Shown: positions 14,600-22,266, counted from the first letter of the stretch. The stretch is 26,416 nucleotides of DNA from a bacterium (GCA_021812825.1 JAKAMO010000029.1:1-26416); one strand, 5' to 3'. Translations and numbers: made by a program. Notes: generated by a model not told the origin, from the letters alone.

Positions 14600-15862
14600 T
14601 CAGAATTTATACTTAAGCTCGCCGATCAGGTACCAGCCGCCCAGGCGGTAGTTGACCCCGCCGGCGTTCCTGGAATTATACCCGAACAGGCCGCCGAGGG
14701 TGCCCTCCAGCCCGCCCCAGCGGCGGCTGGCCGCGGCGGAGAGACGGTGCATGGGCACGTCGATGGCCGTAGAGAGGTCGAGGCTGCCGGCGTCGATGGC
14801 CGGCGTGTCGTAGGCGTAGCCGGCCATGAAGTCGGTGCTGTCGCTGTAGTTCCACAGGACGCCCGCGCGGTACTTGAAGGAATTCTTCCAGTCGAAGGTA
14901 TTACCCTGGTCCGTGAAGATGTTGCCCTGGACCTTATAGGTGGTCTTGTTCGAGAAGCCGCGCCACCAGGTCTGGGCGAGGTCCAGCGTCAGCGTCAGGT
15001 CCTTGCGGTACTTCCAGGCCGCGCCTATGCCGGAGGTGGGCGGCTGCTTCAGCGTGAACTTGAAGTCGGTGTTCTGGGCCCCCAGGTTGGTGGAAGTCCC
15101 GTCGGCGCTGCCCTCTATCTTCACCTTGGAACCGGAGCGGAACACGGCCCCGAGCGAAAGAGAGCCGCTCACCGCGTATTTTGCGCCGAGCACCGCCTCG
15201 GCCCCGTAGCCATCGCCGTCGAGCTTGCGGGTCAGGTGGTCGGGGCCGACCACTATAGGACCGGGCAGGATCAGGGTGTAATCCATCGTCAGATCGGACT
15301 TGAGCTGGCCGTAGACCAGGCCGAGACCGGCCGCGCCGGTGAGCTTGTCGGTCAGCCTGCGGGCATAGGAGACGTTGGCTTCGGCTATCGCGGCGCTGCC
15401 TTCGTAGTCTATCGAGCTGAAGACGGGAGAGACGGGATTGGAGTCCTTGAAGTTGGAACCCTGCAGCAGCGGCATGTAGACGCCCACGCCGAGCGCCGAG
15501 TTGTCGTCCAGCGGAACGGCCGAGCCGACCGAGCCGAAGAAGAAGGAGGAATCCATCTTCTTCTCGCGGAACAGGCCGCCGGTGCCGGAGACGTTGAAGG
15601 AGTTGCCGTCGCGCATGTAGCTCTTGCCGGCCTTCAGCTCCAGGCCGGCCTCGCGGCCCTTCACGTCCGCCAGGTTGGCCGGGTTCCAGTAGATCGCGGT
15701 CCAGTCCGGGGCGTCGGCTATCACCGCGCCGCCGCGGGCCACGGCCCGCGCGCCTACGCCGTCGAACTCGTAGCCCGACGCGCCGGCGGGGACCGGGGCG
15801 GACGCGCAGGCCAGCGCCGCCAGGGCGGAAAGTGTCATCAGGTCTTTCAGGTTGTTTTTCAT
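14600..15862 (-). CDS. FadL/OmpP1-like outer-membrane transport protein
   Basis: About 420 residues with a signal peptide (MKNNLKDLMTLSALAALACA, cleavage probably after GAS or SAPVPAGA). The mature N-terminus GYEFDGVGARAVARGGAVIA, then DAPDWTAIYWNPANLA, is the typical FadL hatch region with the NPA motif. The rest alternates polar and hydrophobic residues in beta-strands, and the last residues (LIGELKYKF) end in Phe, as expected for BAM-recognised barrels. FadL-type barrels admit long-chain fatty acids or other hydrophobic molecules. An alternative ATG at 15889 overlaps the kinase stop (ATGA) but adds nine residues before the signal peptide and lacks a ribosome-binding site; AAAGGA supports 15862. 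It is probably cotranscribed with the kinase upstream. Confidence 0.8.
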   Translation of the reverse strand: MKNNLKDLMTLSALAALACASAPVPAGASGYEFDGVGARAVARGGAVIADAPDWTAIYWNPANLADVKGREAGLELKAGKSYMRDGNSFNVSGTGGLFREKKMDSSFFFGSVGSAVPLDDNSALGVGVYMPLLQGSNFKDSNPVSPVFSSIDYEGSAAIAEANVSYARRLTDKLTGAAGLGLVYGQLKSDLTMDYTLILPGPIVVGPDHLTRKLDGDGYGAEAVLGAKYAVSGSLSLGAVFRSGSKVKIEGSADGTSTNLGAQNTDFKFTLKQPPTSGIGAAWKYRKDLTLTLDLAQTWWRGFSNKTTYKVQGNIFTDQGNTFDWKNSFKYRAGVLWNYSDSTDFMAGYAYDTPAIDAGSLDLSTAIDVPMHRLSAAASRRWGGLEGTLGGLFGYNSRNAGGVNYRLGGWYLIGELKYKF

Positions 15863-15885
15863 ATATATCGCAGTCCTTTGGTGTA

Positions 15886-17169
15886 TCATGCGCCGTCAGG
15901 CGCCGCCGGCAGCTCCACTATCACGCTGAGCCCGCCCGAAGGCAGGTTGTGCAGCTTTATGTCCCCGCCGTTGCGTATCAACAGGTCCCTGGTTATCAGC
16001 AGGCCGACCCCGGTGCCGTCCGGCTTGGTGGTCACCGACCGGCGGAAGACGTTCTTCAACTGCTCCTCCGGGATGCCGGGGCCGTTGTCGGATACGGTTA
16101 TGACCGCGGAGCCGTTCTCCGAGGAAACGGATATAGCCACGCTCCTGAGGTCGGCGTTGTCATGCACGGCCTCTACCGCGTTCTTGACTATGTTGAAGAT
16201 GGCCTGCATCAGGTCGGACTTGGAGGCGTTGACCACCGGATTAACCCCGATGGGGACCTTCGTCTCGAAACTGACCCCCCTGGCCTTTGGAGAGAAGGCG
16301 ATTATGGCCGCCAGGTCCCTGACGAAGTCGCCGAGGCGGATGTCCTCCCTGCTGGGGCCCGCGGGCTTTCCGAAGCGGGTTATATTGTGAAGGGAGCTCA
16401 CGACCTCGTCCACGGTTTCCTGCATCGCGCGCAGGGTGTCGAGCTTCTCCTTGTCCGTTTCCTCGAGCGCCTGGACCTCCAGGTAGCCGGAAAGCGAGGC
16501 TACCGGACCTCGCAGATCGTGGGCTATGCGGTGAGCCAGCACGCCCAGCTGGGTGGTGGAGTTAAGCTCCGAGAACTTGCGCACCAGGACCTCCTTCTCC
16601 TCAGCCTCTTCGGCCAGCCTGGCGCGCATCACGGAGAGGATCTTTCCGGTCATGGTCCCGGTCAGCGCCAGGTAGGAGGCGGTTATCAGCGAGATAAAGG
16701 CCACCGTGACCGGATAGTGGTGCAGGTCCTGCGACCAGGGCATATAGTTGGGCAAAAAACCGTAGTAATGGCCCGAGGCCACCAGCAGGTAGCCGGCTAT
16801 GCCGGCCGGCATGGTATAAGGGTTCTGAAGTCCGTACAGCGCCTCGGCGACAAGGAGCGAGAAATAGAGGAAGATGAACGGGGACACTATGCCGCCGGTA
16901 TACAGCACGGCCAGCGTCACGACCGCTACGCCCATCTGGCTCAGCGCTATACCGGAGGTCTTTACGCAGTCCTTGCGGCAGAGGAAGGCGAAGCTGAGGT
17001 AATAGGCGAAATAGGCGGCCGAGGCGATGAACGAAAGGAGCCCCAGCTTCCTGGGGAAAGGGAAGTTGGTGGCGAAGATGAAGATGCCGGCAAGCAAGGC
17101 TATTACGGCCGACACCAGCGAGTGACGTTTCAGCAGTTTGTGGTTCCTGACCCCTGAAAACTTGTTCAT
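15886..17169 (-). CDS. Membrane sensor histidine kinase (HK1), orphan
   Basis: A 427-residue protein. Residues ~18-180 form about six hydrophobic segments with little periplasmic material, including YTGGIVSPFIFLYFSLLVAE. A short linker leads to a HisKA domain with phospho-acceptor H217 (LAHRIAHDLRGPVASLSGY). The ATPase domain has N-box NIVKNAVEA (N330), G1 box DNGPGIPEE (D361) and G2 GTGVGLLITRDL, all intact. No response regulator is adjacent. The second kinase in this window shares the same membrane module. It sits directly before the FadL-like barrel gene, so it may control or sense something related to hydrophobic-solute uptake; this is inferred only from position. The start has GGGG 2 nt before the ATG. 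Confidence 0.88.
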   Translation of the reverse strand: MNKFSGVRNHKLLKRHSLVSAVIALLAGIFIFATNFPFPRKLGLLSFIASAAYFAYYLSFAFLCRKDCVKTSGIALSQMGVAVVTLAVLYTGGIVSPFIFLYFSLLVAEALYGLQNPYTMPAGIAGYLLVASGHYYGFLPNYMPWSQDLHHYPVTVAFISLITASYLALTGTMTGKILSVMRARLAEEAEEKEVLVRKFSELNSTTQLGVLAHRIAHDLRGPVASLSGYLEVQALEETDKEKLDTLRAMQETVDEVVSSLHNITRFGKPAGPSREDIRLGDFVRDLAAIIAFSPKARGVSFETKVPIGVNPVVNASKSDLMQAIFNIVKNAVEAVHDNADLRSVAISVSSENGSAVITVSDNGPGIPEEQLKNVFRRSVTTKPDGTGVGLLITRDLLIRNGGDIKLHNLPSGGLSVIVELPAAPDGA

Positions 17170-17340
17170 TTCCCCTTAGAAAAGCGCTTCGGCCATCGAA
17201 TGGGTGCGGCATGCCGGCACGGCAGTTCCGCTGACCGGAACAAAACCGCCGGCCTCTATATCTGCCTTCTCTGTTCGTGAATCAATCCGCGCCCTCTCCC
17301 TCATCAAGGGCTACGGTCCGTCCGGCTAACCACCCCGGAC
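17170..17340 (-). other. Structured 5' leader of the HK1-FadL operon
   Basis: From the predicted start near 17340 the minus-strand leader of about 170 nt can form GTCCGG/CCGGAC (17320-17325 with 17335-17340), GCCCT/AGGGC (17291-17295 with 17307-17311) and GTTCCG/CGGAAC (17225-17230 with 17236-17241). No known riboswitch class is recognised. Confidence 0.4.
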
Positions 17341-17346
17341 AGATAG

Positions 17347-17375
17347 ATTATCGCAAAAAATACCGTGTTTTACAA
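17347..17375 (-). promoter_or_regulatory. Promoter of the HK1-FadL operon
   Basis: The minus strand reads TTGTAA (17370-17375), a 17-nt spacer, then GATAAT (17347-17352). Confidence 0.6.
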
Positions 17376-17376
17376 T

Positions 17377-17409
17377 AAAAAACGCCGGATAGGACCGGGG
17401 CGGTCCTAT
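17377..17409 (-). terminator. Terminator-like hairpin after the RcpC-like operon
   Basis: ATAGGACC/GGTCCTAT (17389-17396 with 17402-17409) with a 5-nt loop overlaps the stop codon of the gene ending at 17406. Six T residues follow on the minus strand after a 6-nt gap. The gap makes it less than ideal. Confidence 0.55.
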
Positions 17410-18071
17410 TTAGACCAGGTCACGACAAGGCGATGCGCGCCGACATCGTAGCGGAAACGCCGCCCCTCCTTCTCGGAGGGAAGCGACTCAGGGAAGTACC
17501 GCCGCAGTACGCCGGGGTGCCAGGCACAGAGCCCGTCCAGAGACCCCTCCCCCGCCAGCCACGGGTGAGTGCTCCGCAAGCGATCCCGCTGCCAGCCCAT
17601 GGCCAGCGCGTCGTCGCGTATCAGCAGCCGCTCTTCGGAGGCCGAGAGCAGCAGGCTAGAGCCTTTATATCCGACATAGCTGCCGCCGGAGCAGAGCACG
17701 GCCGCCCAGGAGAGGACAGGCCCTTCCGTTCCCGGCAGGAGTTTTATGAATAGCCGGGAACGGTAGCCTATGACACCGGCCGCGGCGCCGAGGGAAGGGA
17801 ACGATATCTCGGCACGGGAAGCTCCCCCGTTCACGGAGACCTTTATCAGGCTCTCCACCCGTACCGGCCCGGGCCCGAGGTCGTCATAGAAGCCGGTATC
17901 CACCGGCTCCGGTATCCGGGGCCCGTCGTCGCACCTGTAGCTGGGCAGGTCCTTGAGCCTGACCCGGTCCAGGCCGAAATCGGGCATGCCGTCCGCCGCA
18001 CCGGCGCCCGCCCCCGCGCTCGAAAGCGCGGCGGCGGCCAGCAACATTGTCCTCAGCGCGGCGAAACGCAT
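17406..18071 (-). CDS. Exported hypothetical protein, third gene of the RcpC-like operon
   Basis: A 221-residue protein with a clear signal peptide (MRFAALRTMLLAAAALSSAG, cleavage near AGAA). The mature part has scattered cysteines (YRCDDGP, AVLCSGG, GLCAWHPG) that could form a disulfide, and a beta-rich middle (VRVESLIKVSVNGGASRAEI). I recognise no family. It has a strong ribosome-binding site (GGAGGGG) and starts 15 nt after the gene upstream, so it is cotranscribed with the two RcpC-domain proteins and is probably periplasmic with them. Confidence 0.65.
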   Translation of the reverse strand: MRFAALRTMLLAAAALSSAGAGAGAADGMPDFGLDRVRLKDLPSYRCDDGPRIPEPVDTGFYDDLGPGPVRVESLIKVSVNGGASRAEISFPSLGAAAGVIGYRSRLFIKLLPGTEGPVLSWAAVLCSGGSYVGYKGSSLLLSASEERLLIRDDALAMGWQRDRLRSTHPWLAGEGSLDGLCAWHPGVLRRYFPESLPSEKEGRRFRYDVGAHRLVVTWSK

Positions 18072-18086
18072 ACGTTCCCCTCCGGG

Positions 18087-19091
18087 CTACTTGAGCAGCT
18101 TTCGGAAGCTCGCTATCTCCATCGGATGCATCTCCATGTCGCCAGCAGCACGGCGCGTCAGCACGATGTTGGACGCCTGCGCCAGGCTCAGCGAGGCGTA
18201 CTGCCCCTCCATAGGGTTGACCAGCATCTGCACCGCGCCCACGCCGTCCGGGGAGTCCGGCTTCTGCACCTTCGTGACCAGCACGTTCTGCAGTATCGTA
18301 GCCGTCACCTTCTCCTTCACATCGCCAGCCATTATGGCCTCGAAGGTGACGAGCATGTCCGCCCTGTCGCCGGGATTAAGGAACAGCGCCTGCGGGCCGG
18401 AGACCGGCAGCGTCACCCCGCGGTAGCCGGCCAGTATGTACGGCACCGGCTTATACCGCTTCGGGAGGTCCTTTACCTGGCGGGGAGCTTCGAAGAGCCG
18501 CGCGAACAGCGCCCGGCCGCGGCGCAACAGGTCCGCGGACCTGGCGTCGAAGCCTTTCCGGTCCGAGTCCGAGACGTCCTCCATTATCCCGTCGAAGTCC
18601 TTCATGATGCCGTCCATGTCCGCCAGCAGGGCCGCGCCGCGCCCGCCCATGGAGTCCTGGAGCCCCGACCTGTAAAGGCGGTCAAGGCTCATCATGAAGC
18701 GTACCCGCATGTCGGCGTATTCGGCCTCCAGCGCTAAGGGGTCGGCCCCCCGCTGCGCCTTAGAGGCGAACTCGTAGAGGACGGAAACCGGAGTCTGCCA
18801 TAGCGCGGCCTCGCTGAGCTCACCCTCCTCCGGGTCACGCCAGACCTTACGTTCCAGCATGGCGGGCCTGGCTTTCTCCAGCCAGCCGGGGAGCTCGAGG
18901 GTCGTCTTGCTGCCGTGGCAATCGGTCTTGCGGGACTTCACCTTCTCCTCCAGCTGCGGGGCGAGGTAGTAGTAGAACAGCTGCATGTCCTCGGCCGCGC
19001 AGCTCACCTCGTCGGCGGAAGACGCGGCCGCGCGTACCGCCGCGGCGGGCGTCAGCGTGCAGAGCATAAGAGCCATGATAGCGGGTTTCAT
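18087..19091 (-). CDS. Exported protein with a C-terminal RcpC/CpaB-like domain
   Basis: A 334-residue protein: signal peptide MKPAIMALMLCTLTPAAAVR, an unrecognised helical region (about 25-205, with cysteines at about 31 and 58), then an RcpC-like domain at about 214-334. The domain reads AGYRGVTLPV, FLNPGDRADMLVTFEA, KVTATILQNVLVTKV, and AVQMLVNPMEGQYASLSLAQ. In Flp-pilus CpaB/RcpC proteins the same order is found: GDRVDVLxT, TxxILQNVxVLA, then VTLxVTPEQAxxLxLA. Its last 18 residues (GDMEMHPMEIASFRKLLK) closely match those of the gene upstream, showing duplication. No other tad/flp pilus gene is in the window. AGGAGG precedes the ATG. Confidence 0.75.
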   Translation of the reverse strand: MKPAIMALMLCTLTPAAAVRAAASSADEVSCAAEDMQLFYYYLAPQLEEKVKSRKTDCHGSKTTLELPGWLEKARPAMLERKVWRDPEEGELSEAALWQTPVSVLYEFASKAQRGADPLALEAEYADMRVRFMMSLDRLYRSGLQDSMGGRGAALLADMDGIMKDFDGIMEDVSDSDRKGFDARSADLLRRGRALFARLFEAPRQVKDLPKRYKPVPYILAGYRGVTLPVSGPQALFLNPGDRADMLVTFEAIMAGDVKEKVTATILQNVLVTKVQKPDSPDGVGAVQMLVNPMEGQYASLSLAQASNIVLTRRAAGDMEMHPMEIASFRKLLK

Positions 19092-19109
19092 AATATCCTC
19101 CTAGCTCCC

Positions 19110-19604
19110 TTACTTGATAAGGCGGCGGAAGCTGGCCATCTCCATCGGGTGCAGCTCGGTGTCCCCGACCGCGCGCACGGCTATAGTTATGCGCTTGGCC
19201 TGCGACACGCTGAGCGCCAGATACTGCGCCTCGTTGGGGTTCAGCAGCAGCTCCACGGCGCCGGTGCCGGTCACTTTCTCCGGCCTGGCCACGTTGATGA
19301 CCACGACGTTCTGCAGTATCGTGGCGGTCACGGTCTCCTTCGAGTCCTTCATCGCGGCGTCGAAGGTCACCATCACGTCCACCCTGTCACCCCTCCTCAG
19401 GTAGAGGAGCTGGTCGCCGGGCAGGGCGATGGAAGCGCCCCTGTAGCCCGCCACCAGGCCGGTCGCCACGGAGGCCTTGACGGGCTTCTCCGCCTCCTGG
19501 ACGGAAGCCGGAGCGCCTGGCGCCGCCGCTTCGTCCGCGGGCAGGTTCGAAGGCGCCGCCGCAAGGGTCAGCGCCGCTATCACTGTCAGTCCGAGTATTT
19601 TCAT
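19110..19604 (-). CDS. Small exported RcpC/CpaB-like domain protein
   Basis: A 164-residue protein: signal peptide (MKILGLTVIAALTLAAAPSN), a short Ala/Pro-rich linker, then one RcpC-like domain from about residue 46: AGYRGASIALPGDQLLYLRR, GDRVDVMVTF, ETVTATILQNVVVINV and AVELLLNPNEAQYLALSVSQ. It lacks the N-terminal membrane helix and SAF part of a full CpaB, so it is a stand-alone periplasmic domain. In Flp systems this domain is linked to the periplasmic collar of the secretin; whether that holds here is unknown. It is the first gene of a three-gene operon after a 116-nt leader, with an excellent AAGGAGG site. It is paralogous to the next gene. Confidence 0.75.
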   Translation of the reverse strand: MKILGLTVIAALTLAAAPSNLPADEAAAPGAPASVQEAEKPVKASVATGLVAGYRGASIALPGDQLLYLRRGDRVDVMVTFDAAMKDSKETVTATILQNVVVINVARPEKVTGTGAVELLLNPNEAQYLALSVSQAKRITIAVRAVGDTELHPMEMASFRRLIK

Positions 19605-19640
19605 AAGGCCTCCTTCTCTGTCACTTTCGTCGTCGCTGCG

Positions 19641-19682
19641 CTATGCGCGTGCCGTATCAGGGCTATGCCTTTCAGACGGCCT
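19641..19682 (-). repeat. Structured RNA motif in the RcpC operon leader, second copy of a riboswitch segment
   Basis: This 42-nt segment aligns to 14475-14517 inside the cobalamin riboswitch at 34 of 43 positions by hand alignment. Both copies carry two ATA-triloop hairpins (here GGC-ATA-GCC and GCGC-ATA-GCGC) joined by TGA..CGGCACG. The differing stem bases change in pairs. The rest of the leader has no B12-box core; upstream it has a CTCCTC-TCGG-GAGGGG hairpin. Confidence 0.55.
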
Positions 19683-19720
19683 TCGCTGAACCCCTCCCGA
19701 GAGGAGTCACACATTTACAT

Positions 19721-20377
19721 CTAGATCGATATCACCTGGAACAGATCTTCCAACGCTATGGGCTGCCTGCGCAGCTCGAAAACGGTGGTCTCGGTCTCCC
19801 AGGCCACCCCGGAGCCGTTCTCATCGCTTACCGCCCGGACCCCGGACACGGCTATCGGAGCCCCCCGCCCGGCGGCCGCTATCGGGAACTGTGATATTTT
19901 CTCGCCCTCCAGCATCCCCATCGGCACGGAGGCGAACAGACCGGCATCCGGCTTCGGCGGCTGCTTAAGCCACAGTTCGGCCCTGGGTACCGGGCTCAGG
20001 GCTTCCGAGGAAGCCGTTATTTCCGGGCCCGGGGCCGCGGGAGTTTGCGCAACGGGCGCCGGAACGGGCACGGTCACCGGCACGGGGGACCTGCGCGCCA
20101 GCGGCAGCAGGACCACCGCCAGGCAGGCCGCGACGAGCGCCGCGCGGGCGTAATTATTGGAGAGCAGGGCCGCCAGCCCGGATAAAATGCCGCCGGCCTC
20201 CGGCGCAAGGCGGCCGCGCAGCTCCTCCCTTATCCTGGAGCCGCCGCTGAAGTCCGCATCGGACAGCGCCGACGCTATCGCCATGGCGCCGGGGTCGCAG
20301 GGGGCCGCGGGAGCCTCGCCCGCCAGCAGGGAATCCAGCTCCCTGTTGAATTTTTCCGCCAGTTCCTGCTCGCTCAT
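19721..20377 (-). CDS. Probable membrane-anchored anti-sigma factor
   Basis: A 218-residue protein: an N-terminal cytosolic part of about 75 residues (LAEKFNRELDSLLAGEAP), one transmembrane helix at about 76-94 (YARAALVAACLAVVLLPLA), a Pro/Val-rich stalk (PVPVTVPVPAPVAQTPAAPG), then a periplasmic part of about 90 residues of unknown fold. The start overlaps the ECF sigma gene by 4 nt (ATGA), the typical arrangement for sigma/anti-sigma pairs. There is no HxxxCxxC zinc motif, so it is not a classic ZAS-type anti-sigma factor, and the call rests on topology and linkage. It would hold the sigma factor at the inner membrane until a periplasmic signal arrives. Confidence 0.65.
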   Translation of the reverse strand: MSEQELAEKFNRELDSLLAGEAPAAPCDPGAMAIASALSDADFSGGSRIREELRGRLAPEAGGILSGLAALLSNNYARAALVAACLAVVLLPLARRSPVPVTVPVPAPVAQTPAAPGPEITASSEALSPVPRAELWLKQPPKPDAGLFASVPMGMLEGEKISQFPIAAAGRGAPIAVSGVRAVSDENGSGVAWETETTVFELRRQPIALEDLFQVISI

Positions 20378-20868
20378 ATCTTTCCCTCTAAGGACGCCTG
20401 CATCTTCTTTACCGCCCTGTAAATTATTATCCCTATATTACTTTCCCCCAGGCCGGTCAGCTTCGCTATCTCCCGGTTGTTCATGCCGGAGGAGAACTTG
20501 AGGGCGATTATGTCCCTGGAGCGCTCGTCCAGCCCGGCCACCGCCTCCAGCAGGCGGGCTTCCCGCTCCCGCAGCTCGAACGCCGCTTCCGGCCGCGGGT
20601 CCGTGCCCTCGCGTTCAGCCGCCGCATCCAGCGCCACTTCCCCTCTCCGGGTCCTCCCCCGGCCCCAGTCGGCTACCGCGTTGCGCGCTATGCCGAAGAG
20701 CCAGGCCTGCTCGGGACCGCGGGAAGGGTCGAACTTAGCGAACCCGCCGAGCGCCGCTTCAAAGATCCTGCCGGTAATGTCGTCCGCCTCGGCCGCCAGC
20801 CGCACGTGGTAGCGCACGTAGTTGTAGACTTTAGCGAAGTAGCGGTCGTAGAGCTCGGTGAATTCCAT
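20374..20868 (-). CDS. ECF-family RNA polymerase sigma factor
   Basis: A 164-residue protein with a sigma-2 region (YDRYFAKVYNYVRYHVRLAA, then EADDITGRIFEAAL and QAWLFGIARNAVADWGRGR) and a sigma-4 helix-turn-helix (LDERSRDIIALKFSSGMNNR, EIAKLTGLGESNIGIIIYRA). The length and two-domain layout are standard for ECF sigma factors. The start ATG has AGAGGGA about 5 nt upstream. It is probably controlled by the overlapping anti-sigma gene. Its targets are not shown directly; a GGAAC-N16-GTTAT sequence upstream of the lycopene cyclase genes is a candidate. Confidence 0.9.
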   Translation of the reverse strand: MEFTELYDRYFAKVYNYVRYHVRLAAEADDITGRIFEAALGGFAKFDPSRGPEQAWLFGIARNAVADWGRGRTRRGEVALDAAAEREGTDPRPEAAFELREREARLLEAVAGLDERSRDIIALKFSSGMNNREIAKLTGLGESNIGIIIYRAVKKMQASLEGKI

Positions 20869-20897
20869 GCCGGTCCCTCTATACTAATAAATACGAC

Positions 20898-20925
20898 CGG
20901 CCCGGGAAAGTATTACACCGGGCCG
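20898..20925 (-). terminator. Weak terminator-like hairpin between HK2 and the sigma gene
   Basis: CGGCCCGG/CCGGGCCG (20898-20905 with 20918-20925), an 8-bp perfect stem with a 12-nt loop. Downstream on the minus strand it reads GTCGTATTTATT rather than a pure T-run, so termination may be partial and read-through into the sigma gene is possible. Confidence 0.4.
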
Positions 20926-20949
20926 TGCGCGCGAACTGGAGGTTGTCTG

Positions 20950-22248
20950 CTATCGGGCCTGCGCGGGCAGCGCCGCCCTGTCGCCGGCCAGGGGCAGCCG
21001 CGTCAATATCCTGACCCCGCCCTCGAAATTCTCGGCGTAGATCATGCCGCCGTTGCGGACCAGGAGGTCCTGGGCTATCAGCATGCCGACCCCGGTGCCG
21101 GAGGCTTTGCCGGTCACCGGCTTCTTGAAGAGCGAGGAAAGCACCTCCGCGGGAATGGGCGGCCCGTTGTGTTCTATGGCCACTTCGGCGAAGTTCCCGG
21201 CCCCGCGCAGGATAACGCGCACCGCCCTGTCTCCGGGCGCTCCGGACAGCGCTTCTATGGCGTTCTTGAGCACGTTGAAATACGCCTGCTGCAGCTCCTG
21301 CCTGGACGCCAGCACCACGAGCCCCTCCCCTCCGGGGTAGCTTTCCTCGATGGCGCATTTGCCGCGGTCCGGGAACAGCTTCGCTATGACCACCAGGTTC
21401 CTCAACAGCTCGGCAAGGCGGAGCGGTTCCTTGGGCGCCGCGGCGGCGCGGCCGAAGCGCGTGACGTCCCCGAGGGAGGCGCTCATCCTGCCTACGGCCG
21501 CCATCAGGTCCCGCAGCATGTCCCTCTCGTCTTCCGTCCTGGCCGGGGAGCGGAGCAACAGCTCGCCGTAGCCCATTATCGCCCCCAGCGGGCCGCGGAG
21601 GTCGTGTATTATCCTGTGCGTCAGCATACCTATATGCGCGGTGGAGCTGAGCTCCGCGAACTTGTCCTGCAGCGCGCGGCGCTGGAACTGTTCGTCGGCG
21701 AAATCGGCGCGCAACGCCCCGAGTATCAGCTTGCCTATGTAGCCGGTCAGCACCATGAAGGAGATGACCGAACCGGAAATGAACATGACCGCGGCCGGGC
21801 TGGAGTAGACCGCCATCGCCTGCGGGTCCGACACCCGCAGCAACCCAGACCATTCCCCCGCCACCACGCAGGCATAGCTGAGCACCGCAGCGAAAAGGGA
21901 AAGCCGGGAGGTCACCCCGTAGCCCACTTCGGACACCAGCAGGGCGAAATAGAAGCAGACCAGCGGCGAGACTATCCCCCCCGTCATGTGCAGGACGAAG
22001 CCCATCACCACTGTGCCGTAAAGGCTGAGCGACAGTATGGCGAAATACAGGTCGCGGCTGAGGAGGCGCCAGAAGGCGGCGAAGAGGAAGTAGCCCGCGG
22101 AAGCGGCGACCAACAGCCCCGCCAGCCCCGGCTCAAAAGGTATGCTGGGCGAGCTGCGCAGTATAGCTGCGGAGAGCAGGAAGGCGGCGCCCGTGACGAA
22201 AGCCTGCGCGCGGAGATACTTCTTCCCTATGATGTCTGACGCGGTCAT
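20950..22248 (-). CDS. Membrane sensor histidine kinase (HK2), paralogue of HK1, orphan
   Basis: A 432-residue protein. About six hydrophobic segments in residues 15-175 include MTGGIVSPLVCFYFALLVSE, which parallels the HK1 sequence. HisKA has H215 (LTHRIIHDLRGPLGAIMGYG). The N-box is NVLKNAIEAL (N329) and the G2 box GTGVGMLIAQDL. The G1 box reads EHNGPPIPAE, with histidine 360 where Asp is usual, so ATP binding may differ. No response regulator is adjacent. It starts 18 nt after the second lycopene-cyclase gene and is probably cotranscribed with it. The ribosome-binding site is AAGGGGGG about 4 nt before the ATG. Confidence 0.87.
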   Translation of the reverse strand: MTASDIIGKKYLRAQAFVTGAAFLLSAAILRSSPSIPFEPGLAGLLVAASAGYFLFAAFWRLLSRDLYFAILSLSLYGTVVMGFVLHMTGGIVSPLVCFYFALLVSEVGYGVTSRLSLFAAVLSYACVVAGEWSGLLRVSDPQAMAVYSSPAAVMFISGSVISFMVLTGYIGKLILGALRADFADEQFQRRALQDKFAELSSTAHIGMLTHRIIHDLRGPLGAIMGYGELLLRSPARTEDERDMLRDLMAAVGRMSASLGDVTRFGRAAAAPKEPLRLAELLRNLVVIAKLFPDRGKCAIEESYPGGEGLVVLASRQELQQAYFNVLKNAIEALSGAPGDRAVRVILRGAGNFAEVAIEHNGPPIPAEVLSSLFKKPVTGKASGTGVGMLIAQDLLVRNGGMIYAENFEGGVRILTRLPLAGDRAALPAQAR

Positions 22249-22266
22249 ATACCCCCCTTTCAGGAG

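Noticed and set aside
19671..19682. GCCGTCTGAA on the minus strand, identical to the 10-base core of the Neisseria DNA uptake sequence
   Set aside because: It occurs once exactly and lies within the structured repeat shared with the B12 riboswitch, where the other copy has a mismatch. Nothing else suggests Neisseriaceae.
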